NCBI GenBank assembly: GCA_030252795.1 | Contig: CP127080.1 | Span: 1,562,501-1,626,500 of the forward strand | Origin: Porticoccaceae bacterium LTM1 | GTDB lineage: Bacteria > Pseudomonadota > Gammaproteobacteria > Pseudomonadales > Porticoccaceae | Length of the DNA: 64,000 nucleotides | Direction: 5' to 3' | Part shown: positions 8,993 through 18,160 of the stretch, piece after piece | How positions within the stretch are numbered: the stretch's first letter is position 1 | Layout of the letters: each line of letters starts with the position of its first letter | Position numbers and translations under genes: made by a program | Notes under the pieces: generated by a model | Databases searched by the model: none | What the model was told of the DNA's origin: nothing | Seen by the model: the letters and a program-made list of their open reading frames with translations, nothing else

Positions 8993-9619
8993 CTAGGGAC
9001 GTTTGTCCAGAACCTGATCAATCAAGCCATACTCTCTGGATTCCTCAGCGCTCATGAAAGTGTCACGCTCGGTATCAGCAATAATTTTATCCAATGGTTG
9101 GCCTGTATGCTTAGCCAGGGTTTCATTGAGCCTTTGCTTCAGTTTTAGAATCTCCTGGGCCTGAATATGGATATCAGTCGCCTGCCCCTGTGCACCGCCA
9201 CTGGGCTGGTGGATCATGGTGCGGGAGTTTGGCAGGCTGTATCGCTTACCCTCGGCGCCTGCTGCCAGCAGAAAAGCTCCCATACTGGCAGCCTGGCCAA
9301 TACACATGGTGCTCACATCCGGCTTGATAAATTGCATGGTGTCATAAATAGACAGACCAGCAGTCACGGAGCCACCCGGTGAATTTATGTAGAGGTGGAT
9401 ATCCTTGTCAGGGTTTTCGGATTCAAGGAACAACATTTGGGCAACGATCAGGTTGGCCATGTAATCTTCTACGGGACCAACAAGGAAAATAACGCGTTCT
9501 TTAAGGAGGCGCGAATAAATATCGTAGGAGCGCTCCCCTCTGGAGGTTTGCTCAACAACAATGGGTACCAGACCGGTGTTTTGAACATCCAACATACCCT
9601 GAGAGTCATAATTTTTCAT
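8993..9619 (-). CDS. clpP: ClpP, serine protease subunit
   Basis: This is the proteolytic tetradecamer partner of ClpX. It has 208 residues with catalytic triad Ser112 (GQAASMGAF), His137 (TMIHQPSGG) and Asp186 (TERDTFM). The N-terminal propeptide of about 15 residues precedes [10 protein letters not shown], as in self-processing ClpP. AGGA precedes the ATG at 9619. About 90 bases separate it from clpX, with no terminator seen, so the two are probably cotranscribed. Confidence 0.97.
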   Translation of the reverse strand: MKNYDSQGMLDVQNTGLVPIVVEQTSRGERSYDIYSRLLKERVIFLVGPVEDYMANLIVAQMLFLESENPDKDIHLYINSPGGSVTAGLSIYDTMQFIKPDVSTMCIGQAASMGAFLLAAGAEGKRYSLPNSRTMIHQPSGGAQGQATDIHIQAQEILKLKQRLNETLAKHTGQPLDKIIADTERDTFMSAEESREYGLIDQVLDKRP

Positions 9620-9724
9620 TATTAAGAATCCTAACCATCTGGAATTTATTCATAAAGACAACCCGCATTCTAGCTGGGTTACTTTGTAAAGGGAATGACA
9701 CAGCAGATTCAACAAGCCAAATAA

Positions 9725-9756
9725 AAAGGCGAGTCGGTTTTGGCCGACTCGCCTTT
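9725..9756 (-). terminator. Intrinsic terminator downstream of tig
   Basis: The 13-bp stem AAAGGCGAGTCGG / CCGACTCGCCTTT has a 6-base loop and is followed on the minus strand by a T run. It lies 19 bases after the tig stop. Confidence 0.85.
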
Positions 9757-9774
9757 GATCCAACTGAAGAAAAA

Positions 9775-11109
9775 TCAGTCTTCCGACTGTTCTTCCTGAG
9801 CCTTTGGAGCATCCGGCTTGATGGCGTCCTCGTAGGAAACCTTAGCCTCTGTCACTGTAGCTTTTTCGAGCATTCTCTCAACAACCTGCTCTTCGAGAAT
9901 TGCTGACTGAATGCCATCCAGCAATTGACGCTGGCTGTAGTAGTACTCAACAACCTGCTCAGGTTGTTCGTAGGTAGAGGCAATCTCTTCGATTTGGGCG
10001 CGAACGCGGTCAGCGTCAACCTTAACTTCTTCAGCCTTAACGATCTCGGCAACCAGCAGGCCCAGGGCCACGCGACGTTCAGCTTGTGCAGTAAACATAT
10101 CGTCCGGGAGGATTGACGGATCAAAGTTTTGCGCCTGACCACCATACTGCTGGAACATCTGCTGCTTGAGAGCTTTGATTTCACCAGAAACCAGAGATTT
10201 AGGCAGTTCAACCTCATGCATTTCGAACAACTGGTCCATTACACGGGTTTTCAGCTTGTTCTTGATGGCATTCTTGAGCTCACGCTCCATGTTGCTGCGA
10301 ACTTCTTCGCGGAACTTCTCTTCGCCGCCTTCAGAAACACCGTATGCAGCAAAGAAGTCATCGTTCAGGTCGGCCAGTTCACGCTTGGAAACACCGTTTA
10401 CTTTAATAGCAAACTCAACCGCAGCACCTTTCAGCTCTTCCGCGTGATAGTCTTCCGGGAAGGTCAACGGAACGGTTTTTTCCTCACCGGCAGACATGCC
10501 AACCAGTGCATCTTCAAACCCAGGGATCATTTGGTTTGAGCCGATAACAATGTTGAAGCCTTCGGACTTGCCGCCCTGGAATTCTTCACCATCTTTAGTG
10601 CCGGTAAAATCGATATTTACCTGATCGCCACTTTCGGCAGCACGCTCTACGGCTTCCCACTTGGATTGCTGCTCACGCAGAACAGTAATCATTTTGTCGA
10701 TGTCTTCGTCGGTTACCTCAGCAACCGGCTTGGCCACTTCGATCTTGCTCAGGTCGCCAATAGAAATTTCCGGGTAAACCTCGAAAGTTGCTACATACTC
10801 AAGGTTTTCGCCCTCTTCGCCTTTCAGCGGCTCAAAAGAAGGCTGGCCGGCTGGGCGCAGTTTTTCCTGGGAAACAGCTTCATAAAAAGACTGGCTGACA
10901 ACTTCACCCATTACTTCCTGGCGAACGTACTTGCCGTAGCGCTGTTTAACAACTTTAAAAGGAACCTTGCCCTTGCGGAAACCGTTAATCTTGATGGTCT
11001 TGGCTTCTTTCTGAAGGCGAGCGTTTACTGCTTCATCAATACGTTCGGCGGGTACTTCTACCTTCAGGCGGCGTTCCAAACCGGAGGTCGACTCAATGGA
11101 AACCTGCAT
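9775..11109 (-). CDS. tig: Trigger factor, ribosome-associated chaperone
   Basis: Trigger factor binds the ribosome exit tunnel and shields nascent chains. The 444-residue protein has the ribosome-docking signature GFRKGKVPF near residue 45. A central FKBP-type PPIase domain (SGDQVNIDFTG, MIPGFEDALVGMSAGEEK) follows, then the C-terminal helical chaperone domain. Its tail is acidic (QEEQSED). It lies upstream of clpP-clpX as usual, but a strong terminator follows, so clpP probably has its own promoter. Confidence 0.97.
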   Translation of the reverse strand: MQVSIESTSGLERRLKVEVPAERIDEAVNARLQKEAKTIKINGFRKGKVPFKVVKQRYGKYVRQEVMGEVVSQSFYEAVSQEKLRPAGQPSFEPLKGEEGENLEYVATFEVYPEISIGDLSKIEVAKPVAEVTDEDIDKMITVLREQQSKWEAVERAAESGDQVNIDFTGTKDGEEFQGGKSEGFNIVIGSNQMIPGFEDALVGMSAGEEKTVPLTFPEDYHAEELKGAAVEFAIKVNGVSKRELADLNDDFFAAYGVSEGGEEKFREEVRSNMERELKNAIKNKLKTRVMDQLFEMHEVELPKSLVSGEIKALKQQMFQQYGGQAQNFDPSILPDDMFTAQAERRVALGLLVAEIVKAEEVKVDADRVRAQIEEIASTYEQPEQVVEYYYSQRQLLDGIQSAILEEQVVERMLEKATVTEAKVSYEDAIKPDAPKAQEEQSED

Positions 11110-11186
11110 GTTGTTCCTCGTTTAACCTAGTAAATCAGTCCGAACCTGGCCGGACCCAAACACCCCAACGGGATACTTTATATGAT

Positions 11187-11271
<85 letters not shown>

Positions 11272-11393
11272 GTGTCTTTTCGTGGGATATCGTCCCCGAA
11301 AAAAGGTGGCAGATTTTGCCACAGCACATCGCTGTGAGCAACAGCCAGTTTAAAACCTATTTATACAATTGCTTAGACTGGCCTTGCCAATGT

Positions 11394-12770
11394 TTATACA
11401 GCTGGCTGGACTGGCTCAGCCAGTAACAGCACCGCTTGCTGCTTCGAGGTGGCAGAAATTGCCACCGAGCCACTGTTGGCCGGGATGTAAAGCGCCTGTT
11501 CAGCTGGAAGGTCCTTACCCGACACCACCGGGGTACCACTTACCGACATGATAAGGCCATAGCCCCACCCCTTTTCCAGCTCCCACTCAGCGTCAGGATG
11601 CAAGGTTAGTCTGCGCACAATGAAATCATCAAACTCCACCACCTGCTCCAGTGTATGCTGATCTGACCGCTCCAGCACCTTAAGGGGAGGCTGCTCAGGG
11701 GCATGCAGCGACATCTTTTGAACGGCCTCATGCGTATCCCAGTGGTCTTGAGTCAGTACTTTTTGGGCAAATGACAGAATCATTCGCTCATACACTGGAG
11801 TCTGGAACTCGACCGTGCGAACGCCGTGCTGTAAAGCATGTGGTGTTAAAGTTGGCACCCTAACAACATCACCCACAGACAATGGAAGCAGCGCTGTAAA
11901 GCTGTTCATTGAATCTCGCAGGAACTTCTCCTTGCTTTGTAATTGCTCAGGTATTGAATTCAGCCACCCCTTTAGCCTTTCTGCCGATATTGGTGCATTC
12001 AGCTCGACTCCCTCTTTTCGCCTGCATTCATCCAGAGCTGCATCAATTTCCTCGCGAACTTCTCTGTACTGTAGAACCGCCTCGGTATACTCGGTTCTGA
12101 ACCGCTCATGGGACTCAGCTTGCTCCAGTCGCTTGGAGTCAAACCCAAAACGGATAGCCCCTTTCCCTGCCGGCCAGGCTTTCTTGTCTACGTGGGTTAC
12201 CACATAGACCTCCTGCTTTTCTTCATGCAGTTCGTAGTAAAGGTCGCCAAACACCTCCTCTGGAAGCGGATCGAGTATTTTTAGCAGGTTGATTTTTCGT
12301 TCTGCACCCTCAGCCAACCTTTTCGGGGCAACTGCCAGCCACCAGGAAAGAGGTGAGGATTTATCGCCATCACAAACTCGTGATAAGCCACGCTCCTCAA
12401 TTCCAGTGAACCATATTTCCTGCCCCCAGGGCTTTTCAATGGCAACAGGCTGCAGGAGCACAGGGGAAGCTAAAGGAAGGAGTGGAACGCCCCACAGATC
12501 GGAAAGCTGACTGGCTGAATCACTCACTTCGAGATCGCGAGCGCGCGAGTCGGAAAAGTCTGTTACAAGAGCGGATACCACTATTTCACCGCTTACTCGA
12601 GTCAAACTGTAAACAGCAACCAACTCAATCAGCGGTGAACCGGGCAAGTAATACTGTTCATAAGAAAAATGCACGCCAAACACATCGGCAATAGTGTTAT
12701 TGCCCTCAAATTTGGTCAGCTGCTGGTTTAAGGCTAATTCCGGACAGGAGCCAGATTGAAGCAAACGCAA
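11394..12770 (-). CDS. Divergent type I phosphomannose-isomerase-like cupin protein
   Basis: The 458-residue protein is distantly related to ManA-type isomerases. An EKPWGQEIWF motif near residue 130 resembles the PMI N-terminal KPWG motif. LHEEKQEVYVVTH looks like a metal-binding cupin strand pair. The stretch VRVPTLTPHALQHGVRTVEF followed by QTPVYER matches the PMI region that carries the last metal ligand and active site. Between these sits a charged, probably helical insert (EYTEAVLQYREVREEIDAAL and following). The first 120 residues match nothing I recognise. No sugar-nucleotide genes are nearby, so the substrate is unknown. No strong Shine-Dalgarno was found for the 12770 start. Whether it is an enzyme or a sugar-sensing relative is open. 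Confidence 0.7.
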   Translation of the reverse strand: MRLLQSGSCPELALNQQLTKFEGNNTIADVFGVHFSYEQYYLPGSPLIELVAVYSLTRVSGEIVVSALVTDFSDSRARDLEVSDSASQLSDLWGVPLLPLASPVLLQPVAIEKPWGQEIWFTGIEERGLSRVCDGDKSSPLSWWLAVAPKRLAEGAERKINLLKILDPLPEEVFGDLYYELHEEKQEVYVVTHVDKKAWPAGKGAIRFGFDSKRLEQAESHERFRTEYTEAVLQYREVREEIDAALDECRRKEGVELNAPISAERLKGWLNSIPEQLQSKEKFLRDSMNSFTALLPLSVGDVVRVPTLTPHALQHGVRTVEFQTPVYERMILSFAQKVLTQDHWDTHEAVQKMSLHAPEQPPLKVLERSDQHTLEQVVEFDDFIVRRLTLHPDAEWELEKGWGYGLIMSVSGTPVVSGKDLPAEQALYIPANSGSVAISATSKQQAVLLLAEPVQPAV

Positions 12771-12883
12771 GCGGGCACTCCAGTGATCTAATCGACTTTT
12801 GGTGTGGAGAGTCTATCAGATCTTCGAATGATAATGGATTGAAGGACTTGCAAATAAGTTCACGTTGCTTAATCTTAGAGCAG

Positions 12884-12900
12884 CCCGCCAACCTGGCGGG
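12884..12900. other. GC-rich hairpin in the divergent intergenic region
   Basis: CCCGCCA-ACC-TGGCGGG is a perfect 7-bp stem, 38 bases upstream of the lipoprotein ATG. It lacks a T run. A candidate promoter TTGCAA-N16-TAATCT lies just upstream, so the hairpin would sit near the 5' end of the lipoprotein mRNA as a stabiliser or an operator. Confidence 0.45.
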
Positions 12901-12937
12901 TGATTTATTGAATCTAATAAAAACCCGGAGAGGCATG

Positions 12938-13270
12938 ATGAAGACCCTACTTTCACTCGTATTGATGATGACAATGGCACTGATGGCAGGTTGCAACAAA
13001 GACGAAACCAGCGATCAGGTGAATTCCGCTGAAGAGTCAATGGATGGCGCAGCCACACAAATGAGCGATGCGACTGGCGACATGAAAGAAGCCATGGATG
13101 AAACCATGGATGAAGCCAAAGACGTAGCTGAAGAAGCCGTAGAGGCAGTAGAAGAGGCCGCTGAAGGAGTGGCTAACGAAGTTAAGGATACTGCCGAAGA
13201 AATTGAAGAAGAAGCTGAAGATGCAATGGACGATGCAACTGACAAGCTCAATGAAAAGCTCGGCGGCTAA
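12938..13270 (+). CDS. Small acidic lipoprotein with helical Ala/Glu repeats
   Basis: The 110-residue product has a lipoprotein signal (LMMTMALMAGC, lipid-modified Cys19). It then consists almost entirely of Ala, Glu, Asp and Met repeats such as DMKEAMDETMDEAKDVAEEA, giving a long amphipathic acidic helix. ATG codons at 12935 and 12938 both follow GGAGAGG; the second has better spacing. A bidirectional terminator follows. I do not recognise a named family. The composition resembles periplasmic helical lipoproteins and LEA-like stress proteins, but this is only resemblance. Confidence 0.8.
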   Translation: MKTLLSLVLMMTMALMAGCNKDETSDQVNSAEESMDGAATQMSDATGDMKEAMDETMDEAKDVAEEAVEAVEEAAEGVANEVKDTAEEIEEEAEDAMDDATDKLNEKLGG

Positions 13271-13300
13271 TTTTCAGTAGAGCTGAGAAAGAAGCAATAC

Positions 13301-13328
13301 AAAAAAGGCTGCATTTGCAGCCTTTTTT
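13301..13328. terminator. Bidirectional terminator between the lipoprotein gene and fadA
   Basis: A6, the stem GGCTGC-ATTT-GCAGCC and T6 form a symmetrical intrinsic terminator in a convergent gap. Confidence 0.9.
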
Positions 13329-13353
13329 AATGTGTAACCTGCTCAGGAATTAA

Positions 13354-14535
<1,182 letters not shown>

Positions 14536-16677
14536 TCAGGCTCCCTTTGTGTAGTAATTTTCGCCATTTGCTGCCATCGACTTCATGGTTTCCGTGGCGT
14601 GATACAGTTCGCCAAGATCTTTTAATGGCTCCGCCATTGCAATAAATGCATCCAGACCGATTTCATCCAGCCAGCGGAAAATGCCACCCCTGAATGGAGG
14701 GAAGCCGACGCCGTAGATCATCGCCATATCCGCTTCTGCAGCTGAACTGACTATACCCTCTTCCAGGCAGCGTGCCATCTCGGTACACATCGGCACCATA
14801 AAGCTGGCGATAATTTGCTGTTCGTCCAGGGGTTTAATTTCTGTGCCCAATAGCGTGTAAACCGACTCATCCACCAGTTTTTGCGGTTTGCCTCGCTTGT
14901 CAGCTTCGTATTGATAAAAACCAACACCGTTTTTCTGGCCATAGCGTTTGGCTTCGAAAAGTTTCAGCAGCGGCGAATCACTGCCTGTACCAGACATGCG
15001 CTCAGGGAACCCTGAAGCCATAACTTTCAAAGCATGCACAGCTGTATCAATGCCGACCACATCCATTAAATACGCTGGTCCCATTGGCCAGCCCCACTTT
15101 TCGAGCACCTTATCAATCTGCTGAAAATCGCCACCGGATTTCAGCAAGTGATCGAGTCCAATGACCGCAGGAAACAGTACACGGTTGATGAGGAAACCCG
15201 GACAATCCTTAACAACAACCGGCTTTTTACCCAGGGAAAGTGCATGGGCAACAACGGCAGACACAGTTTCATCGGAAGTTTTCTCGCCGCGAATAACCTC
15301 AACCAGCGGCATAGCATGGACCGGATTGAAAAAGTGCATACCGCAGAATTTATCTGGGCGCTGCAAATTATCAGCCAGCGAACTAATAGAGATAGTCGAG
15401 GTATTGGAAGCAAGAATCGCATCTTCCCTGATCAAGGTTTCAGTCTCCTTGAGAACGGAAGCTTTTACAGCAGGATTTTCGACGACAGCTTCAATCACCA
15501 AATCAACATTATCGAGACCACTCGAGTTCAGCGTGGGCGTAATTCGAGTCAGTGCCTCACCTGCCTTGAGGGGTGTCAGACGACCCTTTTCCACACGCTT
15601 GTTGAATAATTTGTTAGCCTCAGCCATACCCATATCCAAGGCAGGCTGGGCAATATCTTTCATCAGTATCGGGTAGCCCTTCAGTGCGTGCTGGTAGGCA
15701 ATGCCGCCACCCATAATCCCGGCACCGAGAACCGCAGCACGCTCAATTTTTTGTTTGGCCGCCTTACTGTACTTCTTTGCGACCTTATTAAGGTACTGAT
15801 CGCTGAGAAACAGGCCGATCATAGCCTTGCACTGGGGAGTCGACCCAATTGCACCGAACGCAAGTGATTCCTCCACTAACGCTCCATCACGATCCAGAGA
15901 TGCAGCCTTTGCCATTACATCTACGGCGGCAACTGGTGCCGGATAATTTTTACCGGCTTTGCTGGCTACCATAGCTCGGCAGGTGGTCGCTGCCATCTGC
16001 AACTCAATAGCATTTAATTGCAGGCGGGAAAGTTTTCGTGCACGGCGTTCTTTTATTTCCAGATCACCATTAATAGCCTGCTTAAGCATCACCAGAGCCT
16101 GCTGCTCCAGATGATCGGCAGCTACTACTGCATCAACAGCCCCGTCCTTGATAGCATCTGCCGGTCGTTTATGTTGCCCGGCAGCAATCCACTCAACGGC
16201 GTTGTCAAAACCAATTAATCGCGGCAGACGAACTGTGCCTCCCCAACCAGGAATAATACCCAGTTTTGTTTCCGGCAAGCCCACTTGAGCAGCATCACTC
16301 ATAACCCGAAAATCACAGGACATACAAAGCTCAAAACCACCACCAAGAGCAAAGCCATTGATTGCGACGACGGTCGGGAAAGGCAAATCTTCAAGATTAC
16401 AGAAATTGGCGTTGTTGAGTTTTGAAACCTCCGTCAACCCCTTCTCATCCAGGGTGGATAGCTCCATGATGTCGGCGCCTACAATAAAAACCGGCTTGCC
16501 ACTGGTTACCAACAACCCCTTGATATTGTCAGAACTTTTAAGCACTTTCAGCGCATCAGCCAGCTCATTGATGGTCTGTCTGTCAAATTTGTTTACCGAA
16601 TCATTGCGAGCATCAAATCGCAATTCAACAATACCTTCCTCACGTTCCAATACCGCTAACTTTTCGCTTTCAAACAT
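14536..16677 (-). CDS. fadB: Fatty-acid oxidation complex alpha subunit (hydratase/3-hydroxyacyl-CoA dehydrogenase)
   Basis: FadB carries out enoyl-CoA hydration and 3-hydroxyacyl-CoA oxidation and associates with FadA. The 713-residue protein has an N-terminal crotonase fold (FALGGGFELCMSCDFRV, LPETKLGIIPGWGG), the NAD-binding site AAVLGAGIMGGGIAY near residue 320, and the dehydrogenase domain (GMHFFNPVHAMPLVEVI). Two C-terminal HAD domains include KDCPGFLINR. Length matches E. coli FadB (729). It is followed directly by fadA. Confidence 0.97.
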   Translation of the reverse strand: MFESEKLAVLEREEGIVELRFDARNDSVNKFDRQTINELADALKVLKSSDNIKGLLVTSGKPVFIVGADIMELSTLDEKGLTEVSKLNNANFCNLEDLPFPTVVAINGFALGGGFELCMSCDFRVMSDAAQVGLPETKLGIIPGWGGTVRLPRLIGFDNAVEWIAAGQHKRPADAIKDGAVDAVVAADHLEQQALVMLKQAINGDLEIKERRARKLSRLQLNAIELQMAATTCRAMVASKAGKNYPAPVAAVDVMAKAASLDRDGALVEESLAFGAIGSTPQCKAMIGLFLSDQYLNKVAKKYSKAAKQKIERAAVLGAGIMGGGIAYQHALKGYPILMKDIAQPALDMGMAEANKLFNKRVEKGRLTPLKAGEALTRITPTLNSSGLDNVDLVIEAVVENPAVKASVLKETETLIREDAILASNTSTISISSLADNLQRPDKFCGMHFFNPVHAMPLVEVIRGEKTSDETVSAVVAHALSLGKKPVVVKDCPGFLINRVLFPAVIGLDHLLKSGGDFQQIDKVLEKWGWPMGPAYLMDVVGIDTAVHALKVMASGFPERMSGTGSDSPLLKLFEAKRYGQKNGVGFYQYEADKRGKPQKLVDESVYTLLGTEIKPLDEQQIIASFMVPMCTEMARCLEEGIVSSAAEADMAMIYGVGFPPFRGGIFRWLDEIGLDAFIAMAEPLKDLGELYHATETMKSMAANGENYYTKGA

Positions 16678-16698
16678 AGAGACCTACATCCTTTTTCT

Positions 16699-16718
16699 AG
16701 CGTATTTGGGGATACGCT
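16699..16718. promoter_or_regulatory. Inverted repeat between the methyltransferase gene and fadB
   Basis: AGCGTAT-TTGGGG-ATACGCT is a perfect 7-bp inverted repeat, 12 bases after the methyltransferase stop and 22 bases before the fadB start. There is no T run in the fadB direction. It may be a weak terminator or an operator for a fatty-acid-responsive repressor. Confidence 0.4.
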
Positions 16719-16729
16719 GATTATCATAC

Positions 16730-17407
16730 TCAGTCAATTACAATTTGCGATGGGTCTGTGTGACCCTCGAGTTCGGGTTTTCTGAACAGTATCACATCGC
16801 GGCCAATGAATTCCGGTTCGACTGACCATTTATTGGCCAACCAACGAAAGGTAGGCTCGCTGAAAAAACTGATGTGAGTCGGGTCATTTTTATAGTGCCA
16901 GCGGGAAAAAGCTTCTCGATCAATTACCAGCTTCGTCATCAGTGCAAGCCAACCGCCCCCTTTCACCATGGACCACAATCTGTCCAATTCACTACCCGGC
17001 CTGGCAAGATGTTCGACTACCTCAGTGGCCGTTACAAAATCATATTGGCTTTCAAGCGTAGATTTGTCCGGGTAAAAAAACAGGTCGTACAAACTGACTC
17101 TGTGGCCTTTTTCGATAAGCATTTGTGAAAGAGTCGGCCCTGGGCCACAGCCAAAATCCAGCCCCGAAGAACAAGGGGCAAGCCGCTGAAGTAATGGGCT
17201 CGCAATCCGGCTCAGAAATTTTCTGTACCCATCATCCGTCGGGTCATTTTCATGCAGCTCATAATAGCCACGCTCTTCTTCGACAGTTACATGCTCACTG
17301 CTTTCCACAAAAACCAGTTCGCATTGAGAACACTGGTGGTAACTGCGAATTTTGTCAGTCAGGTAATGGGAGATTTCTCGCTCCCCACAAAGTGGGCAAC
17401 CCATCAA
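16730..17407 (-). CDS. SAM-dependent methyltransferase with N-terminal four-cysteine motif
   Basis: The 225-residue protein starts with CPLCGE and SYHQCSQCELVF (Cys4, Cys7, Cys26, Cys29), a zinc-ribbon arrangement. A class I methyltransferase fold follows: motif I GLDFGCGPGPTLSQM, then TATEVVEHLARPG and GGGWLALMTKL. Its substrate cannot be read from the sequence. The ATG overlaps the nitroreductase stop by four bases (ATGA), so the two are translationally coupled. Related proteins are usually annotated as methyltransferase type 11/12 or 2-polyprenyl-3-methyl-5-hydroxy-1,4-benzoquinol methylase-like, which says little about function. Confidence 0.8.
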   Translation of the reverse strand: MMGCPLCGEREISHYLTDKIRSYHQCSQCELVFVESSEHVTVEEERGYYELHENDPTDDGYRKFLSRIASPLLQRLAPCSSGLDFGCGPGPTLSQMLIEKGHRVSLYDLFFYPDKSTLESQYDFVTATEVVEHLARPGSELDRLWSMVKGGGWLALMTKLVIDREAFSRWHYKNDPTHISFFSEPTFRWLANKWSVEPEFIGRDVILFRKPELEGHTDPSQIVID

Positions 17408-18018
17408 GCACCACCGCCCGGCTCAAGGTCTGCTGGCTGCCCCCAGGCATTTGCAAAGACGAAATCACTAACTGATTTTCGTTCCCGAGTTTTGCTGTCC
17501 TTTTGTCGAACATCATCGGGGAGTTCCGGATTCTCTTCAGCATAGCCAACTGCAATAGCAGTTACCGGCTCAAAATCGTCCGGAACCTGAAACTTTTCCC
17601 GAATCACATCCTGCAGAATCCCTGCCATCTGGTGAACTTTCAGTCCGCGATTTTCTGCTTCAAGAGTGAGCTGGGCCGAGGCGGCTCCAAGGTCATGTAT
17701 TGCTACACGATTTGGCTTGCCGTTGTATTCAAAATTCAACTGCGAAAATCCCAAGGCAAGCACCCCGGCATGCTGCGCCCAAATCCTGTTTTTTTCAGTC
17801 AGACAGCCCAGGATTTGCTCAAAATCTTCCTTATCCTCACGCTTTGCAATGATGTAGCGCCAGGGTTGGGCATTGAATGAAGATGCTGCCCACCGGGCTG
17901 CTTCAAGCATAGCAGCCAGATCAGCATCGGCCACCAGCCGCTCAGGGCTGAATTGATAAGGGCTGTATCGCTGTTTAATCAAGGAATGAATGGCAAACTC
18001 AGTATTGGCGTCCCGCAT
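17404..18018 (-). CDS. Nitroreductase family flavoprotein
   Basis: This is an FMN-dependent NAD(P)H oxidoreductase of the nitroreductase fold. The 204-residue product starts at the ATG at 18018 (MRDANTEFAIHSLIKQRYSP), with AAGGAG just upstream; a longer frame to 18048 lacks such a site. The FMN-binding arginine is in KQRYSPYQFS, AARWAASSFNAQPWRYI is the family's conserved second segment, and AVGYAEEN is the C-terminal one. It is the first gene of a two-gene operon with the methyltransferase. The natural substrate is unknown. Confidence 0.85.
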   Translation of the reverse strand: MRDANTEFAIHSLIKQRYSPYQFSPERLVADADLAAMLEAARWAASSFNAQPWRYIIAKREDKEDFEQILGCLTEKNRIWAQHAGVLALGFSQLNFEYNGKPNRVAIHDLGAASAQLTLEAENRGLKVHQMAGILQDVIREKFQVPDDFEPVTAIAVGYAEENPELPDDVRQKDSKTRERKSVSDFVFANAWGQPADLEPGGGA

Positions 18019-18160
18019 ACTATTTCTCCTTGCTTCTTGCGACTCCAAATGGTGTGTGGATTCACAAAACCACAGTTCCGTGTCAAATACAAGACTGTCT
18101 CAGGAGGGTTGTTTGGTCGATAATCCCTCTCCTCAATTCGACAACAACTAATCAGGAATT

